Of a stretch of 64,000 nucleotides of DNA, positions 63,801 through 64,000 are shown piece after piece (within the stretch, counting starts at the first letter, position 1; every line of letters starts with the position of its first letter). The notes under the pieces were generated by a model. That model saw only the letters and a program-made list of their open reading frames with translations, did no database searches and was not told the origin of the DNA. Position numbers and translations under genes: made by a program. Source of the stretch: Ectocarpus siliculosus (Eukaryota; Sar; Phaeophyceae; Ectocarpales; Ectocarpaceae); NCBI GenBank assembly GCA_000310025.1, contig FN649742.1, forward strand, positions 4,605,600 through 4,669,599, read 5' to 3'.

Positions 63801-64000
63801 GTTCTCCTGACATGGGCAAACAGCCGAGGCCACACTCTTCCTCTCCCGAAGAGCTTACGTGCTACCCCTGCCCTCCCCCACGGAAATTGCTTAAATATTG
63901 CAAGATGTGTGCCCCCCCCCCCCCCACCCCCCCCCTTCGTGGAACCTTTTTTTTGGCGGGGCTCTCTCCCCGACAAAAAAAAAAACACCCAATCGGGAAT
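60854..64000. other. No supported gene (3.1 kb)
   Basis: 3' flank of the PPR gene. The plus-strand ORF 61097-61651 begins with GTG and is Cys/Phe-rich. The 309-codon ORF 62250-63179 has no motif and its composition is not coding-like; an acceptor-like CTTGTCCGTGCAG at about 62530 could start an exon, but no gene can be built. Runs of C at 63910-63937 and of A near 63271 and 63976 occur towards the end. Confidence 0.45.

Noticed and set aside
1-64000. CRISPR arrays, operons, rRNA
   Set aside because: None seen; regular spacer-repeat structure, bacterial-type gene packing and conserved rRNA cores are all absent.

Overview
The window looks like nuclear DNA of a stramenopile, most probably a brown alga close to Ectocarpus. 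That call is inference: host genes are split into short exons with GT-AG introns of 0.2-1 kb, a pentatricopeptide-repeat gene is present, microsatellites and low-complexity tracts are everywhere, and retroelements sit between genes. It is not bacterial: there are no operons, Shine-Dalgarno sites or CRISPR arrays. One assembly gap of 100 N lies at 20187-20286.

Layout. 1-2940: non-coding, built from an inverted-repeat family (arms around 1183) and a second direct copy. 3265-15699: a 12.4-kb Ty3/gypsy-type LTR retrotransposon on the minus strand with identical 68-bp terminal repeats, a 4-bp target duplication, Gag, protease, reverse transcriptase/RNase H and integrase, broken into several frames. 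A NADAR (ADP-ribose/NAD-linked) domain sits between Gag and protease. 15.7-20.7 kb: mostly gene-free, with a retroelement relic at 17.2-17.8 kb and a CCN-rich minisatellite around the gap. 20759-25615 (-): host gene B, eight exons, about 509 aa, unrecognised. 27007-33702 (-): host gene D, eleven exons, about 1013 aa, a predicted single-pass membrane protein with a long coiled-coil tail partly encoded by three tandemly duplicated two-exon cassettes. 35-43 kb: mostly gene-free, with a truncated non-LTR retrotransposon at 39.6-41.1 kb. 43778-46814 (-): host gene C, about 560 aa, coiled coil plus acidic 56-residue repeats. 50924-57062 (+): host gene A, about 632 aa, unrecognised. 58211-60853 (+): single-exon PPR protein of 880 aa. 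60.9-64 kb: nothing I can support.

The four multi-exon models were built by hand from splice sites and exon phases. In each one the phases chain without a break and the total length is a multiple of three, which is the main evidence for them. Gene products A-D have no family name I can defend. The two observations I would follow first are the NADAR domain inside the retrotransposon polyprotein and the frame-neutral cassette amplification in gene D.
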